A DNA stretch of 64,000 nt from Steroidobacter agaridevorans (GCF_009932555.1 NZ_BLJO01000001.1:684472-748471); one strand, 5' to 3'; positions 9,317 through 21,800 are shown, counted from the stretch's first letter. Numbers and translations: made by a program. Notes: a model not told the origin generated them from the sequence alone.

Positions 9317-11139
9317 TTCAGCGCGGTCGTGGCCGAGCCAGTGCTGTCTGGCAACCCGAAGATGAACAACGAGCCGCCGAGCGTCGTGTACTTCGCCAGA
9401 TCCTTGTAACCGCCCACCGCGCCCAGGCCTTCGGTGGATTCGGTCAGGCCCGCCGCCATGCCGATGCCGGCCCAGCCGCCGATGCCGGAGTACACGCCGA
9501 CGTACTGCTTGCCGCCGTACTCATACGTGAACACGTTGCCGATGATTCCGGACGGGGTCTTGAACTTCCACAGCTCCTTGCCGTCCTTCGGCGAAACCGC
9601 CTTGATATAACCTTCCAGCGTGCCGTAGAACACCACGTCGCCGGCGGTGGTCAGCGCGCCCGACCAGACCGAGAAACGTTCCGGCTTCGACCACATGATC
9701 TTGCCTTGAGCCGCATCCCACGCGATGAAGTTGCCCATGCCGCCGTGGCTGCCCGGCGTCGGATACATGGTCAACGTCGCGCCCACGAACGGTTGCCCGG
9801 CGGTGTATTCCACCTGGAAGGGCTCATACGTCATGCAGACGTGATTGGTCGGGACCATGATCAAGCCGCTCTTGCGATCGTAGCTGGCGGGCTGCTGGTC
9901 CTTGGTGCCGAGCGCGGCCGGGCATATATCTTTCACATTCACGTCGGGACCGGTGGTCCCGGGCGAATATTTCTTGTCGACCACCGGCCGGCCGGTCTTC
10001 ATGTCGACCTTGGTCGCCCAGTTCACCGTCGGATCGTATTTTTCTGCGACCAGCAGCTCGCCGGTATCGCGGTTCAAGGTGTAGCCGAAGCCGTTGCGGT
10101 CGAAATGCACCACCGCCGGCACCTGCTTGCCCTTGATGTTGAGATCGACCAGCAGCATCTCGTTGATGCCGTCATAGTCCCATTCGTCGTGCGGCGTCAT
10201 CTGATAGGCCCACTTCGCCATGCCCGTGTTCAGATCGCGGGCGAAGATGGTCATGGACCATTTGTTGTCGCCGGGACGCTGCGACGGATTCCACGTGCCC
10301 GGATTGCCCGTGCCGTAGTAAACGAGGTTCAGCTTCGGATCGTAGGCGTACCAGCCCCAGGTGGTGCCGCCGCCCAACTTCCATTGATCGCCCTTCCAGG
10401 ATTTGATCGAGGAGTCGGCGCCGACCGGCGCCATCTTGCCGTTGGTCCAGGTCATGGTCTTGGCCGGATCGATCAGCACTTCCTTATCCGGGCCGGTGCT
10501 CCACGCGGTCCATTTCTTCTTGCCGGTGGCCAGGTCGTACGCGATCAGGCGGCCGCGCACACCGAACTCACCGCCGGAGATGCCGGTGATCACCGTGTCC
10601 TTGAAGACATGCGGTGCGTTGGTGTTGGTCTCGCCGATCTTCGGATCGCCGTTCTTCGCGGACCACATCACCTTGCCGGTGTTGGCGTCCAGCGCGACCA
10701 GCGTCGTGTCCGCCTGTTGCAGCAGGATCTTGCCGTCGCCATAGGCCAGGCCGCGGTTGACAGTGTCACAGCACATGACCGGTACAACCGACGCATCCTG
10801 CTTGGGCTCATACTTCCACTTGTAGGATTGGTCCTTCAGATTCACCGCGAACACGTTGTTCGGAAACGGCGTGTGGATGTACATCGTGTCGCCGATCACC
10901 AGCGGCGAACCCTCGTGGCCGCGTAGCACGCCGGTGGACATCGTCCATGCCACCTGCATGCGACCGACGTTGCTGGCGTTGATCTGCTTCAGTTCACTAT
11001 AGCGATGATTCGCATAGTCACCGGCCTGGGCGGCCCAGTTGGATGACTTGCTCATATGAGTTTCGAGGTCCGCGGCCGAAGCCAAGGTGACGGTGGACGA
11101 GGCAGCCACCAGCAGGACCCAGCGATGCTGACGTTTCAT
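9313..11139 (-). CDS. xoxF: Lanthanide-type PQQ methanol dehydrogenase XoxF
   Basis: Periplasmic quinoprotein alcohol dehydrogenase of 608 residues (normal), with a signal peptide to about residue 23. Family landmarks are all present: vicinal cysteines C123-C124, metal ligand E191 (GGEFG), N279 (GTGNP), catalytic D321 and the extra D323 in WDYDG. That second Asp is the known marker of lanthanide-dependent enzymes; calcium MxaF enzymes have Ala there. The ATG at 11139 (MKRQH) follows GGGGATTG; an ATG at 11202 in the same frame would precede the signal peptide with polar residues and is less likely. First gene of the xoxF-xoxG-xoxJ-frmA-gfa operon; its cofactor can be made by the pqq operon at 23420-26551. 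Physiological substrate (methanol or other alcohol) cannot be read from sequence. Confidence 0.97.
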   Translation of the reverse strand: MKRQHRWVLLVAASSTVTLASAADLETHMSKSSNWAAQAGDYANHRYSELKQINASNVGRMQVAWTMSTGVLRGHEGSPLVIGDTMYIHTPFPNNVFAVNLKDQSYKWKYEPKQDASVVPVMCCDTVNRGLAYGDGKILLQQADTTLVALDANTGKVMWSAKNGDPKIGETNTNAPHVFKDTVITGISGGEFGVRGRLIAYDLATGKKKWTAWSTGPDKEVLIDPAKTMTWTNGKMAPVGADSSIKSWKGDQWKLGGGTTWGWYAYDPKLNLVYYGTGNPGTWNPSQRPGDNKWSMTIFARDLNTGMAKWAYQMTPHDEWDYDGINEMLLVDLNIKGKQVPAVVHFDRNGFGYTLNRDTGELLVAEKYDPTVNWATKVDMKTGRPVVDKKYSPGTTGPDVNVKDICPAALGTKDQQPASYDRKSGLIMVPTNHVCMTYEPFQVEYTAGQPFVGATLTMYPTPGSHGGMGNFIAWDAAQGKIMWSKPERFSVWSGALTTAGDVVFYGTLEGYIKAVSPKDGKELWKFKTPSGIIGNVFTYEYGGKQYVGVYSGIGGWAGIGMAAGLTESTEGLGAVGGYKDLAKYTTLGGSLFIFGLPDSTGSATTALK

Positions 11140-11171
11140 GTTCAATCCCCCGAGACTGACCGAAATTTTTT

Positions 11172-11218
11172 GTTGGCGGCCGTTGGCGCGCCGCATGCAC
11201 AATCATGCTCACGCCAAC
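11172..11218. promoter_or_regulatory. Divergent control region between xoxF and the small secreted-protein gene, with candidate sigma-54 promoter
   Basis: GTTGGCG is repeated at 11172-11178 and 11182-11188, ten bases apart (one helical turn), and its inverse CGCCAAC lies at 11212-11218. On the plus strand, TGGCGCGCCGCATGCA (11184-11199) has GG and GC with exactly ten bases between them, as required for a -24/-12 promoter reading toward 11244. I find no convincing -24/-12 site reading toward xoxF. Confidence 0.35.
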
Positions 11219-11243
11219 TTCATTCCACCTCCGCGAGGCGACC

Positions 11244-11630
11244 ATGACGATGCAACGCCTGTGCCAGCAATCCACTCTCGGGTTCATGGCGATTGCTTTG
11301 GTGATATTCGGCAAGCCGGCGAGCGGCGATGAAGACGAAGGGCCGGTGCACAACTACCCGACTCAGGCGCGCGTCGAGTATGTGAATGAATGCATCGCGA
11401 AGCACGACGACAGCCTGGCGAACGTCTATCAGTGCTCGTGCACCATCGATCGCATTGCCGACGTGCTGACCTACGACGAGTTCGTCAATGCGATTACGTT
11501 CGCGCGCTACTCCGGCCTGCCGGGCGAAGGTGGCGCGGTGTTCCGGGATTCCGACGAAGCCAAGTCCACCGCCAAGCGGTTTCGCGAACTGGAGAAACAG
11601 GTTCAGCGGGATTGCGGCCTCAAATCCTGA
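11244..11630 (+). CDS. Small secreted protein of unknown function beside xoxF
   Basis: A 128-residue protein with a signal sequence (about 1-26) and a mature part rich in charged residues. Cysteines occur in NECIAKHD, QCSCTID and, near the C-terminus, RDCGLKS. There is no haem motif and no domain I can name. I chose the ATG at 11244 because AGG lies 5-6 nt upstream; an ATG at 11205 in the same frame lacks a signal-like N-terminus. It is divergent from xoxF and convergent with the YVTN gene, inside the quinoprotein island, so a periplasmic role in alcohol oxidation is a reasonable guess only. Confidence 0.75.
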   Translation: MTMQRLCQQSTLGFMAIALVIFGKPASGDEDEGPVHNYPTQARVEYVNECIAKHDDSLANVYQCSCTIDRIADVLTYDEFVNAITFARYSGLPGEGGAVFRDSDEAKSTAKRFRELEKQVQRDCGLKS

Positions 11631-11636
11631 GGGGGA

Positions 11637-12707
11637 TCAGGGCGGCGCGGGGCCGAGCACGATGCCCCAGGGCGAACTGCCCACGGGGATCCGTTTCACC
11701 TCGGTCAGCGTCGTTGTATCCACGACACTCACATCGTTCGACGGTCCGTTCGCGGTGTACAAGTGCCGCCCATCGGCGGACAGCGCGATGCCCCACGGAC
11801 GCTTGCCGACCGGCACTTCCTTGATGAGCTTCATTGCCTGCGGCGCGTCTTTGGTATCGATGATGGCAACGGTGCCGCCCCGGCCGGTGCTCAAATACAA
11901 ACGGTTACGCGCGGAATCCTGAACGACCGCCATTGGCCGCGTGGCCTCGCGCAGTTGTAACAACCGTCGCACGGGCTCGTTGCCCGTCACCGGCATGCTA
12001 TACAACGAGGCATCCAGTTCGCCCGACACATAAGCGGTGTTGCCATCGGGCGCGAACGCCATGTCGCGCGGCCGCTTGCCCACCGGCACCGTCTTTGTAA
12101 CTTTTAGCGTAGCGGTATCGATGACAGAGACCGAGCTGTCCGACTCGTTCGTGACCAGCACCCAGCGCCCATTCGGCGTCATCGCCACGCCTTCCGGCTC
12201 CAATCCGACCTTGATGCGCTCGATCACTTTGCCGGCATCCACGTCGACCACCGAGAGCAGGCCGACATCTTCATTCGCCACGTAGAGCCGCTTGCCATCG
12301 TTGCTCATAGCAAACTGCTCGGGGTCGGAGCCGGCGGCCAGCACCTTGATTACCTTGCGTGAAGCCGTGTCGACGACTGCAATTCCGTCGGCCTTCAGGT
12401 CGCGCTCGAGCTTGGCGCACTCCTCATCCGGCACCGTGGGCGGACATTTCGGCAAGCCGCTCACGGCCACGAACAATTGCGAGCCATCGCGCGATAACTT
12501 CAAGCCGCGCGGCCGCTTACCGACATCGATCGTGGCGATGCTGGCGAAGCTCTCGGCGTTCAGCACCGAGACCGACTGGCCATCTTCATTGGAAACATAG
12601 GCGCGGGCGGTGGCCGCATTGCTGGAGGCTGCGGCGACCTCGAATATGTATCCGCATACACCGAAGACCATCACCCCTACTAGTGGCCGCCACGCGACAT
12701 GCTTCAT
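11637..12707 (-). CDS. YVTN-type beta-propeller protein associated with PQQ-dependent catabolism
   Basis: A 356-residue exported seven-bladed propeller. After a signal peptide (about 1-30) come repeated blades such as YVSNEDGQSVSVL, YVANEDVGLLSVVD and LVTNESDSSVSVID with the recurring V(G)KRPRG/PWGI motif. This matches the family described as PQQ-dependent catabolism-associated beta-propeller proteins, found next to quinoprotein dehydrogenases; its biochemical role is unknown. ATG at 12707 is preceded by GGAGCGGG; an ATG at 12728 adds seven residues. A good sigma-54 promoter candidate (12743-12758) and a palindrome lie upstream, next to the divergent activator gene. Confidence 0.87.
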   Translation of the reverse strand: MKHVAWRPLVGVMVFGVCGYIFEVAAASSNAATARAYVSNEDGQSVSVLNAESFASIATIDVGKRPRGLKLSRDGSQLFVAVSGLPKCPPTVPDEECAKLERDLKADGIAVVDTASRKVIKVLAAGSDPEQFAMSNDGKRLYVANEDVGLLSVVDVDAGKVIERIKVGLEPEGVAMTPNGRWVLVTNESDSSVSVIDTATLKVTKTVPVGKRPRDMAFAPDGNTAYVSGELDASLYSMPVTGNEPVRRLLQLREATRPMAVVQDSARNRLYLSTGRGGTVAIIDTKDAPQAMKLIKEVPVGKRPWGIALSADGRHLYTANGPSNDVSVVDTTTLTEVKRIPVGSSPWGIVLGPAPP

Positions 12708-12742
12708 GATCCCGCTCCGTTGACTCATTAACGTTCTGAGTT

Positions 12743-12758
12743 AGCACACGATATGCCA
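12743..12758 (-). promoter_or_regulatory. Candidate sigma-54 (-24/-12) promoter of the YVTN gene
   Basis: Read on the minus strand the sequence is TGGCATATCGTGTGCT, with GG and GC separated by ten bases. It matches TGGCA at -24 and TGC(A/T) at -12; only the first base of the -12 box deviates. Transcription would start near 12731, about 24 nt before the ATG at 12707. A sigma-54 activator gene is divergent from it. Confidence 0.6.
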
Positions 12759-12845
12759 CCGGTGATTATCTTGGTTAAACTTAACACCGCTGGCAGCGAA
12801 GACACTGCATCGGATGCGGTGGGACAATCAATCCGCGGGCGAGTG

Positions 12846-12891
12846 TGTCAGGGGCGATACAGACCGTGACACTGTCACGGCACAGTTGACA
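12846..12891. promoter_or_regulatory. Candidate activator-binding palindrome
   Basis: CCGTGACA-C-TGTCACGG (12864-12880) is a perfect inverted repeat with 8-bp arms and a 1-nt centre. Extra half-sites flank it: TGTCA at 12846-12850 and TGACA at 12887-12891. The centre is about 140 bp upstream of the predicted start of the YVTN transcript, a typical distance for a sigma-54 enhancer site, and about 50 bp before the activator's own start codon, so autoregulation is also possible. Confidence 0.55.
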
Positions 12892-12924
12892 CATCGCCGC
12901 ATCGGGATGAATGAAGGAGAATTC

Positions 12925-14910
<1,986 letters not shown>

Positions 14911-14946
14911 CCCGATAACACCCAAGGATGGGAAGGGAGTCTGGGG

Positions 14947-17439
14947 ATGCGTTTGGCAACGACGACTGCCGCCTGGTCCACGCTTGCCTTGCTGGCCACG
15001 GCGGCATCCGCAGACGAAATCATCGATACGGTCACGGTCATCGGCGTCACGCCGCTGACAGGCTCGCTCGTCGATCGCAACCGGGTCGCGGCTCCCGTGC
15101 AAACCGCGAGCTCGAAGCAGATCGAACGCTCGCACGCCCTGGATCTCACGTCCTACATGAATCGCCACGTCGGCAGCGTGTACGTCAACGACATCCAGAA
15201 CAATTCGCTCCAGCCCGACGTGAACTATCGCGGCTACACCGCGTCGCCCCTGCTCGGCACGCCGCAGGGCCTCTCCGTCTACCTCGACGGCATGCGGCTC
15301 AATCAGCCGTTCGGCGACGTCGTGAGCTGGGACCTGCTGCCCAAAGAGGCGCTGGCCAGCATGACGCTGATTCCCGGATCGAATCCGGTGTTCGGTTCCA
15401 ACACACTCGGCGGCGCGCTGGCTTTGCAGACGAAGGACGGCATCGGCTATCCGGGCTACGGCGTCGAAGTGAACTACGGCTCATACAATCGACAGCGCGT
15501 CGCTGCAAGCGCCGCCTCTTACGCCGAGAATGGCTTGCATTGGTTCGCAACGGGCAACGAGCTGCGCGACGACGGTTGGCGCGATGACTCTCCGACCAAA
15601 GCACGTCAGTTCTTCGGCAAACTCGGCTGGCGCAACGATGCCACGGACGTATCGATCACCGGCTCGTATGCCGACACCGACCTCACGGGCAACGGTCTGC
15701 AAGACGTGCAGTTGCTGAGTCAGGATTACGAGAGCGTCTACACCAAGCCCGACCAGACCAAGAACGAGTCATACCTGGTGAACCTGGTGGTCACGCACAA
15801 GCTGACCGACACCGTCGCCTTGTCCGGCAACGCGCATTATCGAAGCATTCAGACCCACACGCTCAACGGCGATCTCAACGACGACTCGCTCGGCGAATCG
15901 TTATACCAGCCGAGCGCCGACGAGCGCGAAGCGCTCGAGGAAGCGGGCTACACCGGCTTTCCAACGAGCGGCGAAACGCAGGCCAATACGCCCTTCCCGT
16001 TCTGGCGCTGTGTCGCCAACGCGCTGACCAACGAAGAGCCCAACGAGAAGTGCAACGGCCTGATCAATCGAACTCGTACCAAGCAGCATGACGCCGGCGT
16101 CTCGCTGCAAGCGACCTTCACGGCGCCAATGGCTTCGCTGAACAATCAGTTGATCGTCGGAGTATCCGGCCTGAAGAGCGCCGCGAAGTTCGGGCAGTCC
16201 TCGCAGTTCGGTTACGTGCTGCCCGATCGCAGTATCGCAGCGGTCGACGGCCCTGGCGCTTTCGCCGATGGCACTCAGGAATCCGAAGACGCCTTCGATT
16301 CACGCGTCGATCTCGACGGCGACACGACGACGCGCAGCGTCTACTTCACGGACACTGTCGAGCTGTCGCGGGTGATGCAACTTACTTTGTCGGGCCGCTA
16401 TGACCGCACGACCGTCGACAACGAGGACAACATCACCGCAGCCGGCGAATCGGGGTCGCTCACCGCGAAACATCGGTTCAGCCGCTTCAATCCGGCCATT
16501 GGTGTGACGTTCAATCCCAGTGATGGACTATCAGCTTACGTTGGCTATACCGAAGGCAGCCGCGCTCCTTCATCAATCGAGCTGGGCTGCGCCGATCCCG
16601 AGAACCCCTGCCGACTGCCCAACGCGATGGCCGGCGATCCACCGCTCAATCAAGTCGTTACGCGCACCATGGAAATCGGCGCCCGCGGCATGGTGGCCAA
16701 ACACCTCGCATGGAACATCGGCGTGTTCCGCGCCGACAATCGCGACGACATTCTTTTCGTGGCCGACGACACCTCGGGCTTCGGCTACTTCAAGAACTTC
16801 GGCAAGACCCGCCGCCAGGGCGTCGAGCTCGGCGCCAGCAGTCAGTTCGGCCCACTGTATGTCGGCGCCAACTACACTTATCTGGACGCGACGTATCGAA
16901 GCACCGAGGAACTGCTCGGCGAAGGCAACAGCTCCAACGAGGAAGGCCCCGGATTCGAAGGCACCATCGACGTCGAACCGGGCGACCGCATTCCGCTCAC
17001 TCCGCGACACATTCTCAAAGCCTTCGCGGGCTGGGATGTGACGGAACAGATCTCCCTCAGTCTCGATGTGATCAATATCGGCAGCTCGTATGCGAGAGGC
17101 AATGAAAACAACGAGCACGAAGCGGAGGCGCCGTTCTATCTTGGACCCGGCGAGATTGGCGGCTACACGGTGCTGAACCTGGGCGTGGAATATCGACCGA
17201 TGCAGTCACTGCAGTTGTTTGCACAGGTCAACAATCTGCTCGATCGTGAGTACTACACAGGGGCGCAACTGGGATCGACAGGCTTTAACGCCAACGGTGA
17301 ATTTGTCGCACGGCCGTTCGACGACCCGATCGTCGATGACGAGCGTCCGCTGCTTGGCTCGACGTTTCTCGCGCCGGGCGCGCCGCGGACCTATTGGCTA
17401 GGCGCGAAGTTCTCATTCAGCGGAGCGCAGAAGCGCTGA
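14947..17439 (+). CDS. TonB-dependent outer-membrane receptor (possible lanthanide/metallophore importer)
   Basis: An 830-residue TonB-dependent transporter with a signal peptide (1-22), an N-terminal plug (VNYRGYTASPLLGTPQGLSVYLDGMRLN) and a 22-strand-type barrel with the usual late motifs (TEGSRAPSSIELG; NLLDREYYTGAQ). The end is AQKR rather than an aromatic residue, which is uncommon. Ligand cannot be read from sequence. TonB receptors near xoxF/pqq genes in other bacteria (for example LutH) take up lanthanides, and that is the best contextual guess; a siderophore, PQQ or other small ligand remains possible. It starts 36 nt after the activator gene with GGGAAGGGAG upstream, so co-transcription is likely. 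Confidence 0.9.
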   Translation: MRLATTTAAWSTLALLATAASADEIIDTVTVIGVTPLTGSLVDRNRVAAPVQTASSKQIERSHALDLTSYMNRHVGSVYVNDIQNNSLQPDVNYRGYTASPLLGTPQGLSVYLDGMRLNQPFGDVVSWDLLPKEALASMTLIPGSNPVFGSNTLGGALALQTKDGIGYPGYGVEVNYGSYNRQRVAASAASYAENGLHWFATGNELRDDGWRDDSPTKARQFFGKLGWRNDATDVSITGSYADTDLTGNGLQDVQLLSQDYESVYTKPDQTKNESYLVNLVVTHKLTDTVALSGNAHYRSIQTHTLNGDLNDDSLGESLYQPSADEREALEEAGYTGFPTSGETQANTPFPFWRCVANALTNEEPNEKCNGLINRTRTKQHDAGVSLQATFTAPMASLNNQLIVGVSGLKSAAKFGQSSQFGYVLPDRSIAAVDGPGAFADGTQESEDAFDSRVDLDGDTTTRSVYFTDTVELSRVMQLTLSGRYDRTTVDNEDNITAAGESGSLTAKHRFSRFNPAIGVTFNPSDGLSAYVGYTEGSRAPSSIELGCADPENPCRLPNAMAGDPPLNQVVTRTMEIGARGMVAKHLAWNIGVFRADNRDDILFVADDTSGFGYFKNFGKTRRQGVELGASSQFGPLYVGANYTYLDATYRSTEELLGEGNSSNEEGPGFEGTIDVEPGDRIPLTPRHILKAFAGWDVTEQISLSLDVINIGSSYARGNENNEHEAEAPFYLGPGEIGGYTVLNLGVEYRPMQSLQLFAQVNNLLDREYYTGAQLGSTGFNANGEFVARPFDDPIVDDERPLLGSTFLAPGAPRTYWLGAKFSFSGAQKR

Positions 17440-17662
17440 GAGATGGCAAAGCATCGTGGCATTTCACGACGCAGGATGTACCAACTACGGCTTGCGATAC
17501 CCAACGGAATGGTGGCGCCTGCGCTCGCGGCCAACAGGATTGCGCAGTTGTTACATACTACGTCTCCATATTGCGTTTCCACATTTGCGGCGCTATACGA
17601 GAACGGGTCGGTCACGAACAATCTCGCGGCATGGAAGCCTTGTCCCGTGAGTAACAAACTCC

Positions 17663-18814
17663 ATGCTGCAGCTGGCCAGAAGTGGCAGCGCCCTTTGCCT
17701 GGTGTTGCTGTGTTCCTGTAGTAGCAAGGCGCCTCCGGCGCCGCCGCCGCCCGAAGTGCGCGTGGTCACTGCGAAAGCGCAATCCATCGAAAACATTTCT
17801 GAGGTTCCTGGCCGCGTGCAGGCCGTCCGCACATCGCAAGTGCGTGCGCGCGTGGACGGCATCGTCGAGCGGCGCCTCTATGACGAAGGAACCGACGTCA
17901 AAGCAGGCCAGACGCTCTTCGTCATCGACCCACGCGAGTATCGATCCAATGTGAGCGCGGTGGCCGCCACGCTGACGCGCGCTCAGGCGACGGCTGCGAA
18001 TGCGCGGCAGGACGTTGAACGCTACAAAGGTCTGGTCAAAGAACAGGCGATCAGCCAGCAGGAGTTCGACGCCGCGATGGCGCGTTTGCGCACAGCCGAT
18101 GCGGACGTGGAGCAAACACAGGCCCAGCTGGAGAGCGCGAAGCTCAATCTGAGTTATACGACGGTAACCGCACCGATCGCCGGTCGCGCCGGTCGCGCGC
18201 AAGTCACCGAAGGCGCGCTGGTCAGCGCCGCTTCGGCGACCTTGCTCACCACCATCGAGCAGCTCGAGCCGATCTATGTGAATTTCTCACAGTCGAGCGC
18301 CTATCTCATGGCGATACGGCGCGAGATGGCCGCGGGCACGCTCAAAGTACCCGAGCTGGGCAAAGTCGCGGTGACGCTGCTACTGGAGGACGGCAGCACC
18401 TATCCGCATTCCGGGCACCTGAATTTCCTCGACCTCTCCATCGATCAAGCGACCGGCACCGCGGCCGTGCGCGCCGAGTTTCCGAATCCAGAGCGCATCC
18501 TGCTGCCGGGACAGTTCGTGCGAGCACGCGTGGAGGTGGGCATTCGGCCCCATGGGTTCTGGATTCCGCAACGCGCGATTCAACTCAGCCAGTCGGGCGC
18601 GACCGTGATGACGATCGCCGAGGGCGACACGGTCGCACCCCGGCCGGTGAAGCTGGGCGATCAACGCGGCGACAAATGGATCGTGCTCGAAGGACTCCAG
18701 GATGGAGATCGCGTCGTCGTGGACGGCATCCAGAAAGTTCAGCCCGGCGCACACGTGCGTGTGATCAGCGCCGACGAGCCCGCCGCGAGCGCCGCCAAGC
18801 CTGCGGAGCAATGA
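17663..18814 (+). CDS. RND efflux periplasmic adaptor lipoprotein (AcrA/MexA family)
   Basis: A 383-residue membrane-fusion protein that joins the inner-membrane pump to the outer-membrane channel. The N-terminal lipobox is LLCSC. The lipoyl-type segments (RVRARVDGIVERRLYDEGT; TVTAPIAGRAGRAQVTEG) flank a coiled-coil hairpin (about residues 95-150). First gene of a tripartite operon. The 223 nt before it (17440-17662) contain no gene I can support; several small frames there lack domain content or ribosome sites. Confidence 0.93.
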   Translation: MLQLARSGSALCLVLLCSCSSKAPPAPPPPEVRVVTAKAQSIENISEVPGRVQAVRTSQVRARVDGIVERRLYDEGTDVKAGQTLFVIDPREYRSNVSAVAATLTRAQATAANARQDVERYKGLVKEQAISQQEFDAAMARLRTADADVEQTQAQLESAKLNLSYTTVTAPIAGRAGRAQVTEGALVSAASATLLTTIEQLEPIYVNFSQSSAYLMAIRREMAAGTLKVPELGKVAVTLLLEDGSTYPHSGHLNFLDLSIDQATGTAAVRAEFPNPERILLPGQFVRARVEVGIRPHGFWIPQRAIQLSQSGATVMTIAEGDTVAPRPVKLGDQRGDKWIVLEGLQDGDRVVVDGIQKVQPGAHVRVISADEPAASAAKPAEQ

Positions 18815-18817
18815 TCT

Positions 18818-21800
18818 GTGTCGCCCCGCTTCTTCATCGATCGCCCGATTTTCTCGTGGGTGATCGCGCTCGGCATCCTGCTCGCGGGCACGCTGGCGCT
18901 GCGCTCGCTGCCGATCGAACAATATCCCGCGATCGCCCCGCCCTCCTTGACGATCAACGTCACCTATCCCGGCGCGGACGCCGCGACGCTGGAAACCAAC
19001 GTCACGCAGGTCATCGAGCAGGAGCTGAACGGCGTCGAGGGTTTCTTATATATGTCCGCGACGAGCCGCTCGAACGGCAGCGCTTCGATCACGGTGACCT
19101 TCGATTCCGGCACGGACATCGACGTCGCTCAGATGGACGTCCAGAACAAGCTGCGCGCCATCGAACAGCGGCTGCCTGAAGAAGTTCGCCGTCAGGGCGT
19201 GCTGGTGAACGAGGCGTCGTCGAGCTTTCTGATGATCGTGGCGCTGCAGTCGAAAACCGGCGCGACGCCGTCGCTCGAGCTCGGCAACTTCGCGGCCACG
19301 CGCGTGATCGACGAGCTGCGCCGAGTGCCTGGCGTCGGCGACATTCGCTCGTTCTCGTCCGAGTACGCGATGCGTGTGTGGCTCGATCCGGATCGCCTCA
19401 CTACTTACAGTCTTTCGGCTGCCGAAGTGCTGGCGGCGGTACAGGAACAAAACACGCAATCGCCCGGCGGCCAGCTCGGCGACCGTCCGCTCGCGAACCA
19501 CACCGAGCTGAACGCGCCAATTCTTACTCAGAATCGGTTCACGACTCCGGAGCAGTTCGCATCGATCATCCTGCGCGCGAACCCCGATGGCTCGACCGTG
19601 CGATTGGGCGACGTGGGACGCGTGGAGCTGGGCGCGCAAAGCTATCTTTCCGATATGGAGCTCAACGGCAAGCCCGCCGCGGGCATGGGCATCCAGCTCT
19701 CGACCGGCGCGAACGCGCTTGCCACTGCCGCCGGAGTGAAGGCACGCCTCGCGCAACTCGAGCGCAACTTTCCCGAGGACATCACCTGGGCCGTGCCGTA
19801 TGACACGACGCCGTTCATCAGCATCTCCATCGACGAAGTCGTGAAGACGCTGGTCGAGGCGATGGTGCTGGTGTTCCTGGTCATGTTTCTGTTCCTGCAG
19901 AACTGGCGTGCGACCCTCATCCCCACCATCGTCGTGCCGATCGCGTTGGCCGGCGCCTGCCTGGGCCTGTGGGTGCTCGGCTTCTCCATCAACGTGCTGA
20001 CGTTGTTCGGCATGGTGCTCGCGATCGGCATCCTGGTGGACGATGCCATCGTGGTCGTCGAGAACGTCGAGCGCATCATGACGGAGGAAGGTCTGCCGCC
20101 CCGCGAAGCGACCGTGAAGGCGATGACGCAGATCACCTCCGCGATCATCGGCATCACGCTGGTGCTGGTCGCGGTGTTCGTGCCGATGGCGTTCTTTCCA
20201 GGCTCGACCGGCGGCATCTATCGGCAGTTCTCACTGACACTCACCTTGTCGATTGCGTTCTCGGCGTTACTGGCCCTCACTCTGACGCCCGCGCTGTGCG
20301 CGACGCTGCTGAAGCCCGAGCGGCTCCATAGCAAAGCTGATTCCGAACAAGCCCCTACCCGGCTGAGCCGATGGTCGGCGCGCTTCTTCGGTGGCTTCAA
20401 CGACTGGTTCGGGCGTGTGACTCATCGCTATCAAGGCCTGGTCGGCGGCATTCTCGGCAGACCGCTGCGTTTTCTTGCGATCTTTCTCTTGCTGGTCGGG
20501 CTCACGCTGCTGTTGTTCACGCGCCTGCCCGGCAGCTTTCTGCCCGCCGAAGATCAAGGTGCGATCATCACCGTCGTGCAAGCGCCGCCGGGCGCGACGG
20601 TCGATCGCACCAACGAAGCCATCGACCAGGTCCAAGGGTTCTATCGAGGCCAACCGCAGACCCGAAGCATCATCTTCATCCGAGGCTTCAGTTTCTTCGG
20701 CCAGGGTCAGTCGAACGCCATGGCGTTTGTTTCACTCACCCCGTGGGATGAGCGCCCGGGCGCGCAGAACAACGCTCTCACGATCGTGGGCAAGGCCAAC
20801 GCGGCGCTCTCGCAAGTCAAACAGGCGCTGATCTTCACGCTCAATCCGCCGTCCATTCCTTCGCTCGGCGTGGCCGCGGGCTTCACGTTCAAGCTGCAGG
20901 ATCGCGCCGGTCTGGGGCAGGAAGCGCTGCTCAACGCGCGCAATAAGATATTGATGGCCGCGAGTCAGAGCCCGCTGCTCACGGCAGTCCGGCCGGAGGG
21001 TCAAGCGGACTCACCGCAGCTGCGAGTGCTCATCGATCGCGTCAAAGCGCGTGCGTTGGGATTGTCCATCGCCGACGTGAACGCGACACTCGCCATCTCG
21101 TTCGGCAGCGCTTACGCCAACGACTTCAGTCGCGAAGGGCGCATTCTGCGCGTGCTGCTGCAAGCAGATGCGCCTTATCGAATGACGCCCGAAGACGTGC
21201 TCGCGCTCAGAGTGAGAAACACGCAGGGCGAAATGGTGCCGTTCGGCGCGTTCACGACTACCGAATGGACCGCGGGCCCGCCGCAATTGGATCGATACAA
21301 CGGCTATCCGGCGATGACGATCTCGGGCTCGCCCGCGCCCGGCCGCTCTACCGGCGAAGCGATGAACGAAATGGCGCGACTCGCCGGGCAACTGCCTGAG
21401 GGTTTCGACTTCGAATGGACCGGCATTTCCTTCGAAGAACAACAAGCCGGCGGACAGGTGACCGCCCTGCTCGGCTTGTCGCTGATCGTCGTGTTCCTAT
21501 TGCTGGCCGCCTTGTATGAAAGTTGGACGGTGCCGCTCGCGGTGCTGTTGATCGTGCCGCTCGGCGTACTCGGCGCGGTGCTGTTCACGATGCTGCGGGG
21601 CTTGCCCGCGGATGTTTATTTCAACGTCGGCCTGATCGCCATCATCGGGCTCGCGGCGAAAAACGCCATCCTGATCATCGAATTCGCGCTCGAAGAGGAA
21701 GCGGCCGGCAAATCCACCTTCGACGCCACCATGAACGCAGTAAAGCTGCGCCTGCGGCCCATCATCATGACCTCGCTCGCCTTCATCCTCGGCATGGTGC

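Noticed and set aside
9274-10926. Plus-strand open frame of 550 codons
   Set aside because: Antisense to xoxF, whose identity is certain; no recognisable domain.
17440-17721. Small frames after the TonB receptor (for example 17443-17721)
   Set aside because: No ribosome site, no signal or domain, and the longest overlaps the start of the efflux adaptor gene.
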